DNA of 64,000 nt from Diabrotica undecimpunctata (GCF_040954645.1 NC_092805.1:72835186-72899185); one strand, 5' to 3'. Positions 22,604 to 37,264 are shown, counted from the first letter of the stretch. Notes: generated by a model from the letters alone, not told the origin. A program made the numbers and translations.

Positions 22604-24206
22604 TATATACAGATTGCCCAAAAACTTGTTTGTTTAAAATAAATTGAATTATTATCTTTTAAATTATATTTTTGTGTTTCTAACTTTTCTAAAATATCTT
22701 TAGTCTTTCTAAGGTTAATTGTATTAAGATTTATTGGTGAAAAATTTGAACTTTCATTTTGAAAAATATTAATAGAAGGAATAACTTTTGGAAGATTTAT
22801 ATGAGCAAAGTGACTTTTACTAATTTTTTCTGTTTGGAAGACTTCATTCTTGATTTTCACGGTACATTCAGGAACTGATTCTAAAACGTAGCTTCCATGT
22901 ATTGGTAAATTTGCTTTTGGGTTTGGGCACTCAATAATTGCTAATTCTTCTTCTGGAACTGTAACTATCTATTTTCCGTCGCTGATTCTTGTAGATTCTA
23001 TCTTCTTTATCTTTACTTCGAAATATTCACATGACAATGCCTTTTTCTTGAAATTTATTAATTGGACTGCACAAGGGGCTTCTTCGGTTATCGTTAGTCT
23101 ATTACTTCCTTTACATATGTACTCTTCTGAATCTATTTCTGTGCATATATCTTCCATGTAGATATAGCTAAATTCATTAAGTGCAAGGAAAGGTTTGTAA
23201 GGTAAATGAATAAGTTAATATGAGTTGTTCATAGGAATAGGAATAGGGAATAGCTGGTAATAATCATATATTTCCGATTCAACTAATGGAATCTCTAATA
23301 CAAATGTAATTATAGAATTTACTGAATAGCTCTTAATATTTATTATTTTCTCATACTGAATTATTTTTCCTAGTGTAGTATCAAAAGGCATTAATTTTGA
23401 CTTTGTCTGAGATTTTGCTTTCTTTATTTCATTTAAAAGTTCAATTGGATTTACTATAGAATTGTGCAAGGTATTTATTTTGGCAAATTAGATTGCAGTT
23501 TCTACTTTCTCAAAAATATCATAAATTGTTTGATAAAGTAAAGTAATTTGATTTATTACTATAAATGACTGAATATGTGTATACATACTTTTTTCAAATA
23601 AAGCTAATTTATTCTCTATAGCTTCAATTTTTGATTTCAAAATCAATTGATTATGTGAAATATTATTTATAGCATTATTAAAAGTATTTATAGAATCTTG
23701 CAATAAAGATATTTGTCTTAGGGAATTTACTTTTAAGTTACTTTGATTATCTTTTAATTGTTTTATTTCGTTTTCTATTCTTTGTGCGTCTTCTTGGTCC
23801 ATATTTCCTGTAATACATTTTATTATTGTTCCTAGAGGATTTAGAAGTCCAATTTTTATTCTATTTTCTTCCTTATACAAAGGTGGATTAATTTGATATA
23901 TCTGTTCTTCTATTTTATTTTGTAACGTAATTAAAGGGATAAATGAGTTTTCTAATTCTGGATAATAACTTGTTTGATTTTTGAAACTTGTGTGTAGTCT
24001 TTGAGCTTCATTTTTCAATAAATAAAATTCTTGTATGACAGAAGTTAAATTGTAAATTTGTATAAATGTCCAGTGTGTAGAAATTATTTTGGAGGTACCT
24101 AATCTAAAAGGTAGGAGTCCTGGATATGTAGTTACATCTTCAAACTTGACTAAGTTGTCTCTTGCGTTGATATAGTTGACTGCTCCGAAGATTCCGACGA
24201 TAAATC
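22604..24206 (-). pseudogene. Errantivirus-like Env (baculovirus F-type fusion protein), degraded
   Basis: One minus-strand frame with in-frame stops at 23488, 23215 and 22969, ending at the mariner junction. A TATTTCAG acceptor-like site at about 24207, inside the integrase end, fits expression from a spliced mRNA as in errantiviruses. The region after the putative furin/fusion-peptide area (around 23870-23800) has the GLLNPLGTIIK-type hydrophobic stretch known from F-like Env. A long amphipathic helix follows (to about 23490), then Cys-containing ectodomain sequence. Intact Env would be a membrane glycoprotein allowing cell-to-cell transfer; this copy is plainly non-functional. The remaining C-terminus is at 20404-20514. 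Confidence 0.78.
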
Positions 24207-25670
24207 TGAAATATTAGCCATTATTTTAGTTTCGTTTATGTGGACTATTATTTTCTTTGTATTCTTGGGATTTTCAATTTCTATTTTCCCATTTTCTAAT
24301 ATTTGTGTAAGTATATAAGGTCCAGTATATTTTCTACTTAATTTTCCTCCGCGAGTTTCTGTTTTTCTATAAACTTGTGATCCTAAACGAGGATCTTTTG
24401 AGTTTCTATCTTTATTTTTTTTTCCAATTATATTCTCTTTAAGTTTTTGATTTTCTTCTTGTATACTTGTATATAGAGCTTGAGTATTATTTTGATGTGC
24501 ATTAACATATTGAGTATAAGCTTGTGCTGGAATAAGTCTCATGGGATCTTTACTGTCTGTATGTCCCGATACTAATTCGAAAGGTGTATGACCAGTTGCT
24601 GAGTGTATAGTACTATTATAGGCAATAAGAGCATAAGGCATAATGGAAATATTATCTGCATCTTTATCTTTTTCTTTTAGTAATCTTAAGTGCTCAGTTA
24701 AGGTAGAATGGAATCTTTCTACCGGGGAATTAGATTCGTGATGATATGGAGTAGTAAAATGTATTTTTATTTGATGCGTTTTTAGTAATTCGTCTACAAC
24801 GTCATTTTTGAATTCTCCGCCACTATCTGCAACAACTTGTTTCGGTATTCCGAAAAATGAAAAGAAATGTACTAATTGTTGACACGCTGATATCGCTGTG
24901 CCAAAATATGGTAACGCTTGGTCATATTTTGAAAATTTATCTATAATTGTTAAAAATCTTTGATTGCCAACTTTATAAGTATCTATATGTATTATCTCAA
25001 AAGGCTTGGAGGGTGTGTGGGTTAATATTAAAGGTTCTTTATGTGGATTTCTATTATATTTTGATCTTTGGCATATCTCACATTCGTTTATATATTTTTC
25101 TATACCTTTTTTCATTGATTTCCAGTAGTAATTTATTTTTAAAGCTCTAAGAGTCTCTGAAATTCCTCGATGATTTGTTTTGCCGTCGTGCTTATATTTT
25201 ATTAGTTGATTTCTTTCTTCTGGCAATACATTGTTAACTAATTTTGTACATTCAATCAATTTTAATTTTGTAAAATATTTACGCCATACATTCTGAAATA
25301 TTGGTCGTAATTCTTGAGATAAGAAATAAATGTATAAAGTATTTTTGCACGCATTTTCTTTTAGGAATTGTGTCACACTTTCTTCGTCAGCTGAAATAGT
25401 AGCTCTTATTATTTTATGTCCTTCAAAATTCTCGCATTCGCGTTTTAAATAATTTGCAAAAGGCGCTCTCTTAACGATAAGTTGATAGGCTGTATTGTTT
25501 ATTATTTCATCCAACAATGAGAAACTATTTTCATTTGAAGATTCAGCACTATGGGCTGTATCTGTGTCTGAGTTATCCATTTCAACGTTTTCATTGTTCT
25601 TATTTCCTGTTGACATAATTTTATTTATTTGTGGGTTTTCTGTAACCTCATTGTTATCGAGAATTTGCAA
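24150..25670 (-). CDS. Errantivirus-like integrase (Pol C-terminal part)
   Basis: 506 open codons. An Asn/Glu-rich lead is followed by the HHCC zinc finger (KHDGKTNHRGIS...ECEICQRSKY) and the catalytic core with HIDTY (first Asp), VADSGGEF (second Asp) and SPVERFHSTLTEHLR (Glu). It ends with the GPY/F module (GGKLSRKYTGPYILTQIL) and a Ser-rich tail. It lies one frame away from the RT-RNase H block. The shift is explained by a ~31-bp duplication near 25850. Its end overlaps the env frame, as usual in errantiviruses. The 'start' at 25670 is only the first Met after the break; the frame reaches back to about 25830. Confidence 0.85.
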   Translation of the reverse strand: MQILDNNEVTENPQINKIMSTGNKNNENVEMDNSDTDTAHSAESSNENSFSLLDEIINNTAYQLIVKRAPFANYLKRECENFEGHKIIRATISADEESVTQFLKENACKNTLYIYFLSQELRPIFQNVWRKYFTKLKLIECTKLVNNVLPEERNQLIKYKHDGKTNHRGISETLRALKINYYWKSMKKGIEKYINECEICQRSKYNRNPHKEPLILTHTPSKPFEIIHIDTYKVGNQRFLTIIDKFSKYDQALPYFGTAISACQQLVHFFSFFGIPKQVVADSGGEFKNDVVDELLKTHQIKIHFTTPYHHESNSPVERFHSTLTEHLRLLKEKDKDADNISIMPYALIAYNSTIHSATGHTPFELVSGHTDSKDPMRLIPAQAYTQYVNAHQNNTQALYTSIQEENQKLKENIIGKKNKDRNSKDPRLGSQVYRKTETRGGKLSRKYTGPYILTQILENGKIEIENPKNTKKIIVHINETKIMANISDLSSESSEQSTISTQETT

Positions 25671-25840
25671 AGTTTTATTTACTACATTTTCATCAACTAT
25701 GTCTGGATTAAATTCAGTTAAAAATTGGTCGATATCAAAATCTATGTCACCGGGATTATTTATATTTGATTCTGTTTCAATTGCATTAATATTTATTCGA
25801 CTTAAAGAATAGGCAATATTCGTTTTACCGGGTTTATATT

Positions 25841-27960
25841 TTATAGTATTCTATAGTTTAGTATTAGTATTTTATAGTTAAATTCTTCTAATTTTAATCT
25901 CCATTGTAATAATTTGGAGTTGGGTTCCTTTAAATTAAATAACCATATTAGGGGTCTACGGTCGCATAAAATTTCAAAAGATCTGCCGTATAAATAAGGT
26001 CTAAATGTTTTACAAGCCCATACAATTGCTAAAAGTTCTTTTTCTATCGTAGAATATTTTTGCTCTGTTTGATTAAGAGTTCTTGAGGCATACGCTACAG
26101 GTAAATCATTTGGGACTTTTCCTTGTGACAAAATTGCACCTAAGGCTATATTTGAAGCGTCTGTAGTTAATATAAATGGTTTTGAAAAATCTGGATATTT
26201 TAAAATTGGAGCATTAATTAAAAGTTCTTTAAGATGATTAAAAGATTTTTTAAATTCTGGAGTGTGTATAACTTTTGCATGTTTCTTTAGACACATAGTT
26301 AAAGGTTTAGCTATTTTGGCGAAATTTTGGATAAATCTTCTGTAATATCCTGCTAATCCTAAAAATGACTTTATTTCTTTTTGTGTAGTAGGAATAGGAA
26401 AGTTTTTGACTGCATTTATTTTTTCTGGATTTGGTCGTACTCCGTCTTTTGTTATAATATGACCTAAATATGCCACTTCTGTTCGTAAAAATTCTGATTT
26501 ATCTAGCTGTATTTTTAAATTAGATTTTCTTAGTCTTTCAAAAATTGCTTTCAGTCTTTTAACATGTTCTTGCAATGATGAGGAAAAAACAATTATATCA
26601 TCTAAATATATATAGCATATTTCATTCTGATATCCTCTTAATACATTATTCATAACTTTCTGAAAAGTAGCTGGGGCATTTTTCAATCCAAACGGCATAC
26701 GTAAAAATTCATAATGTCCTGTCTCTGTGGAAAATGCTGTTTTTGGTACATCGGCTGGTTCCATTTCTATCTGGTGGAAACCATTTGCTAAATCTAAAGT
26801 AGTAAAATATTGAGCTCTTCCTAGACCATCTAGAATATTATCTATTAATGGCAAGGGAAATTTATTTTCTATTATATTTTCATTCAGTTTGCGGTAATCT
26901 ATAACTATTCTATATTTCTTTTGGTTACTTGCATCCATTTTCTTCTCTATTACCCAGATGGGTGAATTAAAAGGCGAGTTTGAATCTTGTATTATTACAT
27001 TTTTTAACATATCATTTATTTGTCTACTAACTTCTTTTTTATTAACTTCCGGATATCTGTAATTCCTTGTGTAAACCGGAGTATCATTAACTAAATCTAT
27101 TTTATGCTTTATTTCATTCGTAAAACTAAAGGGCGTTCCGTCTATATAAAAAATATCTCTATATTCATAACATAATTTACTTATAGCTTCGTATTCTTCT
27201 TTATTACAATGATTAAGTCTAAGTTTCTTGAGATTTTTTTTTTGTAGATAATCTATTTCTTCTTCTTCTATGTCCATCTCATCAATATGATATGACTGAA
27301 TATTATTTAAATTTTCTTCTTGAATATATTCTACATTAAAAGGTTCCGTAAATTTAATTTCCGCTGGAGTTTCTCCTAGGTTACTTATCATAGTAAAAGC
27401 GTTGTGATCATTTATCTCAATTAAACATGAAGGAATTTCTGCATTTCCGATTTTTGTATAATTTAGTATCGCTGTACCAGATCTTCTGTTAACTGGGACT
27501 TTAACTTTTTGAGCAGTTCTTGGTGGTATTATTATTTTACTAGGTTTAAAATATTTTTGTTTAGTTGGATCTTGTGATGTTAAAAATATTGGAAGAGAAA
27601 TGGTTGGGGTCTTTAGTTTTGAATCTTTAAAATCAATAATAGCATTGATTTGTGATAAAAAGTTGCATCCTAGCAAACCGTCAAAATTAGGAGAGAAATC
27701 GAAAAGATAAAATTTATGACAATTTGGATTTTTAAAACTAGGGAATATTGGAATGGTCATAGTTTCATTATGAATTGAAGTAGCGTGTGCAGTATGCACA
27801 GCAAATTGCTCAGGAATTATATATTTCGAGAAAAGTTCTCTTGCGAGGTCAGGTCTAAAAAAACTTTGTTCTGATCCTGTATCTATTAAAAATGTAGCAT
27901 TAATTTCTGGAATTATTATCTTAGGTAATTTATCATATTGTTTAATAGCATTAAAATTTA
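25841..27960 (-). pseudogene. Errantivirus-like protease, RT and RNase H
   Basis: The frame extends upstream of the first Met (27799) to about 27960 and includes the protease active site LIDTGSEQSFF (Asp codon 27883-27881), with the later GLLGCNFL motif. RT follows with YFTTLDLANGFHQIEM and YLDD (~398-401 from Met 27799). RNase H has LTTDASNIALGAI, STIEKELLAIVWA and LCDRRPLIW (the usual His after Asp is Arg). The frame ends at 25841 because of a short duplication (CTATAAAATA-type repeats); the connection to integrase continues in the +1 frame. Start overlaps the gag end by a frameshift-type junction. Confidence 0.85.
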
Positions 27961-28065
27961 TGTGGCTGTACTTGTTGAGGCTGGGACTGGAAAATTTTCA
28001 TCATTATATATTCTTCTTTCGTTTTCATTGCACCTTCTTAAATTATTATTATTATATGTATCCGA
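27958..28065 (-). pseudogene. Errantivirus-like Gag, C-terminal tail only
   Basis: About 35 codons (Asn/Arg-rich: NLRRCNENERRIYNDENF, then a Ser/Thr/Pro end) closing with TAA at 27958-27960, directly before the protease frame. This is the position and composition of the Gag end. Sequence right of ~28065 no longer resembles the element, so the rest of Gag and the 5' LTR are lost. Confidence 0.5.
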
Positions 28066-30980
<2,915 letters not shown>

Positions 30981-31560
30981 CTGACAAAACATGATCTTAC
31001 AGGATGTTTTAAATGTAAGAATTACCAGTCATCCGTCTAATCACTTCCACAAGTACAGTACGTACCTCCCAATTAATACCTTCCTAAAGTATTATGCCAT
31101 CAACTCCAAAACTAACGATCTGGGCGAGACTGCAGCTGGCGAAGAGTGTTCTCCAACTCTTCTGTAGACGTAGTTTTGACCATCTGGCTTCCAGAATAGG
31201 ATTCTGCTCTCATCAGTGAAAAGAACGTTTTTCCAGTTGTCGATATTCCCTGAACGTTCACTAAATATGTGTTCTTGCAAATTTCAAACGACGGGCTTTA
31301 TGATTTTGGAGAAGACGTGGAACTTTGGCGGGGCGTCTGGGCTTTAAGTTTGCTTCTTTTGACATTCGTCTAACTGTTTGTGAACTTATATTAAACGGTC
31401 ATCAATTGAGGTTGTGCACCTTGGGCGTTCTTGACCAGGGCTTCGTACAAAATTTCCTGTTTAGATTTAGATATAGATTTAGTTCTGCTGAGACGTCGTG
31501 CGATACCTTTTTGTGCATATCCTTCCTCGTACAAAATTACAATCTGTGCTACTTGGACTT
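30981..31560 (-). pseudogene. Tc1 transposase fragment
   Basis: HTH part (EEGYAQKGIARRLS region near 31490-31540) with an internal small deletion, then GRPR-like hinge debris. A 62-codon open block at 31280-31092 contains NWKNVLFTDESRILFWKPDG (first catalytic Asp) and VYRRVGE. The two C-terminal catalytic residues are lost with the truncation. Confidence 0.75.
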
Positions 31561-31872
31561 CATAACAGGGCCGAATTGGTGGGATACTTGTTTTAAACTT
31601 AGTTAAATCAAAACAATATTTAAGTAAACTTAATAAATTAAACTAAAAATAACCGAATTAGTATGATTTTTCCTTTACGTAAAGAAGGATTTTTATGATA
31701 AAATGTACGAATGACACTAACCACTGAAAATAAACATCAAAATATTTCAAACCAGTTGAGTAGGTCAGCCTACTATATGAGTATTATTAGTAAAATAAAA
31801 TTATTTTAAAATAATAGTGACTACAAAAAAAATTGGAAAATTCCAAAATATTTGATATTTTTGTCCATGAGA
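30981..31872 (-). mobile_element. Tc1-like transposon, copy 2, 3'-truncated
   Basis: Starts at 31872 with CATGGACAAAAATATCAAAT on the minus strand and follows copy 1 (11711-13346) through the 5' UTR and the N-terminal and middle transposase. It stops near 30981, just after GATCATGTTTTGTCA. The remaining ~600 bp including the right TIR are lost. Confidence 0.8.
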
Positions 31873-32252
31873 TTATAAAAATGCGTAAGTACGTAACTAT
31901 ATAAATGCGTAACTATATTTTTGGACAGAGAGAATGTATTTTTTGGCATATAATAAGTTTTTATTTTCAAAGCTACAATTGCAATTTGGATTGCCAACAT
32001 TCGAAAGGAGACGACGCAATAAGAAAAAATTTTTATTTCTTATTTTATGACTATAATTATTTTCCATTAAAACAAACTTTTTAAATTTTGGCGTGTAAAA
32101 TTCAGAGCATATTTTTGAATTTGCCGCCTAAAATTTAGAATTTACGTTTTGAATTTGCCGCCAAATGAAATTAGTTTCGGAAATTAGGCATTTGGCGTTA
32201 AAAACTCTCTCCCAAAACTTTCTATGGGACTTACCTTACACCTTTACCTTGA
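31873..32252. other. No recognised gene
   Basis: AT-rich; contains a twofold repeat of AATTTGCCGCC about 45 bp apart (near 32119 and 32153). Might include the lost left end of the following mariner relic. Confidence 0.35.
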
Positions 32253-33300
32253 TTGGGTAAACAATACGCATTTGTTGTGAAAAATTATTACAAAAATAGT
32301 GAAAGTTTTGTGCATGTGGAAAGAGCGTTTGGTTACACTACCATTTGTCGCCCCGCGTTTCAGTTCCATCTAACAAGGATACTCAGACCTGGGTTAGAAA
32401 CTTTGAAACTTGAAAGTATTGGTTCAACATCACAAAAAAGAGGTGGCAGTGTCAGAACTACACTCATACCACAGAATATGGAAGCGATGCAAAATTCATG
32501 GCAGACGGGTCCTCGAAGATCCCTGCGATGACGAAGCTTAAATCGGGACATCACTACGAGCAGAATTGCTCGTATAATAAAAATCCCTTTGTGAATTGTG
32601 GAAGCCCTTAATGTTCAAGATCATCCCACCCGACTAGGGTTTCGTGAAGAAATGTTGAAGCGTAGTAATAAAAACGACAACTTGCTGCATAATCTTTGGA
32701 TGAGTGATGACGGCCTCTTTCATCTAATTGAGTATGTAAACAAACAAGATTGTCGCTATTGGTCAGACAACAGGCTGCGGCAATTATATAAAAGACCTCT
32801 GTATTTAAAAAAGGTAACCTGTGGTGTGCGATTTCTTCGTAATTGATCATCGTACGTTACTTTTTTGATAAGGATACACACGCAGTAACAGTGAACTCTG
32901 ATCACTACGTGCACATGTTAAATATTTTTTTTCCGGCAATCAAGAATAACAGAAATGAACACACAACCTTTCAACAGTATGATGCAATATGTAACCTGTC
33001 ACAAGTGTCAATGGATTTACTAAGAAGATTTTTTCCCGCTCGTATTATAAGAAAAACGGCGATATTTCCTGGCTACCTAGTAATACAGACCTCTCCTTAT
33101 GCAACAACCTTCTTTGGAAGCATTTTCTTGCGGCTGCACAAGCCAATTCGTAGTCCGATGAAGAAAAGACCACTGCGCTTGTAGTTCCACTCCGAGGAAA
33201 AGCTCTGACCATGTTTTGCAGACCACCTCTGAGGAACAGTAATAGAACTTTTTCAGCTTGGTGTCTAATTGGTAAAGCGATATGGTGACTAACATCTGCA
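32253..33300 (+). pseudogene. DUF4817-type mariner transposase relic
   Basis: Three consecutive frame-shifted blocks. 32253-32531 carries the N-terminal HTH (QYAFVVKNYYKNSES..., then GSVRTTLIPQNMEAMQNSW and RRSLR). 32598-32846 holds LLHNLWMSDDGLFHLIEY and VNKQDCRYWSDN, the region around the first catalytic Asp. 32843-33184 has YFFDKDTHAVTVNSDHYVHM and AICNLSQVSMDLLRRFFPAR (second Asp region altered). The third catalytic block is unrecognisable. It is a different family from the two long-TIR mariners, and I could not find its ends. Confidence 0.65.
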
Positions 33301-33329
33301 CTAAGTGTACCAAACACAGTTAAGGTCCA

Positions 33330-34395
33330 GACAGCAGAAATCCGGTGAATGTCTACAAGAATTTGAAGCCAATGTAGCCCTCCTTATCAGAATAGCCTAT
33401 CCTACAGCCCCAGATTGTCTGAAACAACTGGCTGTCCAGAGTTTTGTAGATAGAATGCTAGAAATAAAATACTAGGAGACATGTTGGCTCATACATTACA
33501 GTACAAGGCAAACACAACCACCTCAAAAACTCACATAAGAATTTGTCAGGTTTAGGCTACCAGCGAGAGTGAAAAATTTGGTGAACTTCTAACAAGACTT
33601 AAAAATGTTGGTAGTGTGGAGAACAAGGTCATCGTAGAAATCAGTGTCAGCATACAGTACCACAGGAAAATAAACAAAGAAACGAGCAGTTCACAACTTT
33701 AGCTCAACAGGAAAAGTCTTATAATTACTGGTAAGCTTAATGAAAAAAAAATGTCGAATAATTGTCGCGTCGGGGTAGTAGTTAGGTGTCTTAAATCCTC
33801 TAGATCACGCCGAACGCTCTATGGAATATTACCTTGTCTTCAAAAAGACAAGGTATTGCTTATAAACAATGAATAAGGTTAAAAATAAAACTTCAGGTTC
33901 GTAGTAGAAATAAAACTCAGCCACAGAGTCTGAACAAGAAGTAGAGCTCCTAGAGCGTTATGCTCTAGGAGTGCCCGTGAAGGACTGACTGATTGGCCTG
34001 AAAATCACCTATATTTATTTGTACTGTAATATTTATACCAGCGACAAATGGGGATTTCCAGGTTAACAGCCAATAGGAAAATTCGAGGCGGGGCATCCTT
34101 GGATTGGAGTGCATACTAGTCCTCAGACTATCGCCCTCGATGACACAATCATTAATACTGTCGCAACTCAAAGTAGTCTATCCAAGGATAATATCTGTTT
34201 CGAAGGTATGTGTACTTTAACAACCGCAACCGGAACAATAGCTCCTATGCATGATTATATCGATGTGGAGTTGCAGCTCGGAGGGTAGAAAATCATACAT
34301 TGTGTGCTTGATATGAGGGATGATGTTATTTTTGGTCTAGACTTCTTGCTTCATCATAATGTTAACCTGGATTTAAAAGCAAATATTCTTCAAAT
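33330..34395 (+). pseudogene. Ty3/gypsy relic, Gag and protease part
   Basis: Gag-like SGECLQEFEANVALLIRIAY and then PTAPDCLKQLAVQSFVDR near 33340-33460. After degraded sequence there is a protease end near 34210-34395 (TLTTATGTIAPMHDYIDVEL, DDVIFGLDFLLHHNVNLDLK). Stops and shifts throughout. It belongs to the same clade as the macro-domain element at 61240-63692, judged from the connection region further on. The next part resumes at 35332 after a LINE insertion. Confidence 0.65.
33947..33971. repeat. Perfect 10-bp hairpin
   Basis: CTCCTAGAGC, loop GTTAT, GCTCTAGGAG within the gypsy relic. Could be chance or a small inverted duplication. Confidence 0.6.
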
Positions 34396-35331
34396 CTTTA
34401 TCTTTATAAAATAAAAATAAAGATAAAAAGGGGAGTCAGGCAAGGTGATACCATGTCACCAAAGCTGTTCATTACCGTTTTTGAGTATGCATTTAAAAGA
34501 CTAACATGGTAACAGAAAGGAATATCCATCGACGGAGAAAGATTAAACCATCTACGTTTTGCGGACGATATCGTGCTTCTATCAGATAATCTGGGAGAGA
34601 TCAAACACATGCTCAAAGAACTGAATGACATACTACAAGAAACTGGGTTGGAGATAAATTTCGAGAAAACCAAAATGATGGCCAATATGGTTCCCAGCGA
34701 AGAGATACAGATCAATAACAACAAGGTAGAATTAATCGATAAATACACATACTTGGGTCATGAAATTAGAATAACCAGAGACAACCAAACCTGCGAGCTA
34801 AATAGACGAATCACGTTGGGATGGGCGGCATATGGAAGGATGAGAAACATTTTTAAAATAAATACCCCAATTCACCTGAAAAGGAAGGCATTTAACCAAT
34901 GCATCTTACCAGTCTTGACCTACGGAGCAGAGACCCTAACTTTAACGACAGCTACTGCCGAAAAACTGAGGGTAACACAAAGGCGAATGGAGAGATCAAT
35001 GCTGGGCCTGACCTTAAAAGATCGCGTGAGAAATGAGGAGATACGCCGACGAACTGGCGTAGACGATATTATACTGCGAATCAATAAACAAAAGTGGAGG
35101 TGGGCTGGACATGTTGCTAGAATGGAAGACGGAAGATGGACGAAGACATTATTGGAGTGGAGACCAAGAGCCGACAAGCGAAGTCGAGGCAGACCACCCA
35201 CCCGATGGACCGACGACCATAGGAGAATAGAAACAAACTGGATTGCAGCAGCTAGAGATAGAGAGAACTGGAGACGTTTGGAGGAGGCCTATATCCAACA
35301 ATGGATGTGAAAATGGGGCTGGATGATGATG
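34396..35331 (+). mobile_element. 5'-truncated RTE-like LINE with 11-bp target duplication
   Basis: Flanked by ATTCTTCAAAT (34385-34395) and ATTCTTCACAT (35332-35342), 10 of 11 identical, exactly where the gypsy protease frame breaks and resumes. It ends in GGATGATGATG, the TGA-type short tail typical of RTE LINEs. The left end carries an AT-rich inverted repeat (ATCTTTAT...ATAAAGAT). Confidence 0.8.
34431..35310 (+). pseudogene. RTE-like reverse transcriptase, C-terminal half
   Basis: Begins with KRGVRQGDTMSPKLF. A TAA at 34510-34512 follows, then an open run containing LRFADDIVLLSDNLGEI (RT catalytic FADD) and GLEINFEKTKMM, and from 34573 a clean 245-codon frame. This includes the YTYLGHEI thumb motif, KRKAFNQCILPVLTYGAET, the QRRMERSMLGLTLKDR block, KWRWAGHVARMEDGRWT and a C-terminal RRLEEAYIQQWM. 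Endonuclease and N-terminal RT are missing through 5' truncation, so it cannot move alone. The family matches endonuclease-reverse transcriptases of the RTE type in insects. Confidence 0.82.
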
Positions 35332-37262
35332 ATTCTTCACATTGAAGATTGAAGAAGTGCTCTTGATGTCAACAGAATGTAGTGAAACAATTCGTCACCC
35401 CTATGTTAAAAAAGATGTTCTATTACCCGCCCGATCCGATATCATAGTAGCTGTTGTTGCAAAACCAGAACCAGACCTACCGACTACTGTTCTCAGAATC
35501 TTCGGACCAGCTATCCAACAACTTCCTAAGGGTACCCTTTTAGCAAAAAGTCTAGTTAGAATGCACGGCAACTCGTTCTCTGCCCGAATAATGAATCTCA
35601 ATGATTACGATGTTCGATTAAAGAAAGGAATTTCAATGGGTACTCTCGAGGGGTCATTTTTATTAGAAATTGTAATGTGCAACCACAAAAATACTCGATA
35701 GCTTCAAAATTAATAGCACCGCTTTAACTCCTATACCAGAAGTCTAGTGAACATCTCAACAGAAATCAAAAGAACAAATTGCTGCAAACTTCTGAAGATG
35801 TATTCTTCATATCCAACGATTACGGGCAAACTAAGGTAACCAAACATCGAATAAACACTAAAAATACTGCTTCTATAAAACAAACTTCTAGAAGAGTTTT
35901 ATTTGCAAAACAAGAAGTCGAGACAATGTTAAAGGAAATGCTGGATAAGGTATAATAAAACCATCACAAAGTCCATAGAGTTCTTCAGCTGTCTTGGTGA
36001 AAAAGAAATATGAGTTTCCCAGATTCTGTATGGATTAAAGGCTATTAACTGATGTTGCGGTCAAGGATAGTTATCCACTGCCACGTATTGATGACACCTT
36101 GGATGCTGTGACTGGAGCAAAATGATTTTCAACATTAGATTTGAAAAGTGGATATTTTCAAGTGGAAATGGCTATAGCGGACAAAGCAAAGACAGAGTTT
36201 TCGACTAGCAATTCACTGTCCTACTCTTTGGTCTTTCTAATGCTCCAGCTACCTTCAAACATTTGATGGAGACAAAGTTAAGGGGATTACATTAAAAGCT
36301 TTCTTTCATCCACTTAGAAGACGCAATTGTTTATAGTCAAACTTTTAATGAACATCTCCACAACCTTATCAGTGTTTTCAAATATTATTAAGAAGTGCGA
36401 ATCTAAAATTGAACCCTAAGAAATGTCGGTTATTCCAAAACCAAGTGGTCTTCCTTGCACATGTGATTTTATCTGAGGGAGCACCAATCCTGAGAAAATA
36501 AAAACCATTTAGAGTTAAAAAGTCTCTGTAGTCTCAAGCATCAATTGAGATCTTTTGAGCTTGTGTTCATACTAGCGTCGCTTTTTACGAAAATTTTCTG
36601 ACATATCAAAACCTCTACATAAGCTAACTGAAGCAGACCAACAGTTTAACTGGAATAAATAGTGCGAAAAAGCTTTTAATAGACTGAAAGACTCACTCAC
36701 CACTGCACCAATACTGTCATCACCATATTTCAAGGTAAGATGACAAGTTATTAGATACTGTAGCAAAGTCCTCTCCAAAGCCAAAAGAAATTATTGTGTA
36801 ACACGAAGAGAATTACTTGCTATGGTAAAAACATTGGAACACTTCCATACGTATTTATATAGACGTAAGTTCATTATTCGGATCGAACACGCCTCTCTTC
36901 AATGGATCCTCCAATTTAAGAAACCCGAAGGCAGGTTGCTTGATGGCTGGAAAAACTACAGATGTACAATTTTAATATTGAACAAGACTGCAACCACTGT
37001 GACAAAGTTGAAGTAAAGGAACCCTGAGTTATTACCAATTTTATAAGGCCCTAGATTGAACCAAGAGATCATTGAAGTTCCGCAACCCTTCGTGCTGAAC
37101 AACTTGCAGATGGTGATATTACACTAATCCTTACCACGATAAAAAAAGTTACAGGTCGACCAATCTGGAGTGAAATTTCTGACAAGAGTGTGATACTGAA
37201 AAGTTGTTGGGCACAATGGGAATCCTTGGCCTTAGTGGATGCTCTTTTACACAGAAAATAGT
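35332..37262 (+). pseudogene. Ty3/gypsy relic, RT to RNase H and connection region
   Basis: Resumes with the protease-RT linker (35342-35701: KKDVLLPARSDIIVAVV, RLKKGISMGTLEG). RT blocks follow in shifting frames: FSTLDLKSGYFQVEM near 36130, GLSNAPATFKHLMETKLRG, and an altered FIHLEDAIVYSQTFNEHL (the usual YLDD is HLED). RNase H pieces are PLTTAPIL..., NYCVTRRELLAMVKTLEHFH and RIEHASLQWILQFKKPEGR (36790-36940). The last recognisable piece, near 37085-37260, is the pre-integrase linker (ITLILTTIKKVTGRPIW...SCWAQWESLALVDALLHRK), which parallels 62990-63130 of the macro-domain element. Integrase and any C-terminal extra domain are lost. Confidence 0.75.
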
Positions 37263-37264
37263 GA

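Noticed and set aside
20227..28065. A functional infectious retrovirus
   Set aside because: Gag is almost gone, pol is frame-shifted, env has several stops and is split by a mariner, and only one LTR-like end is seen.
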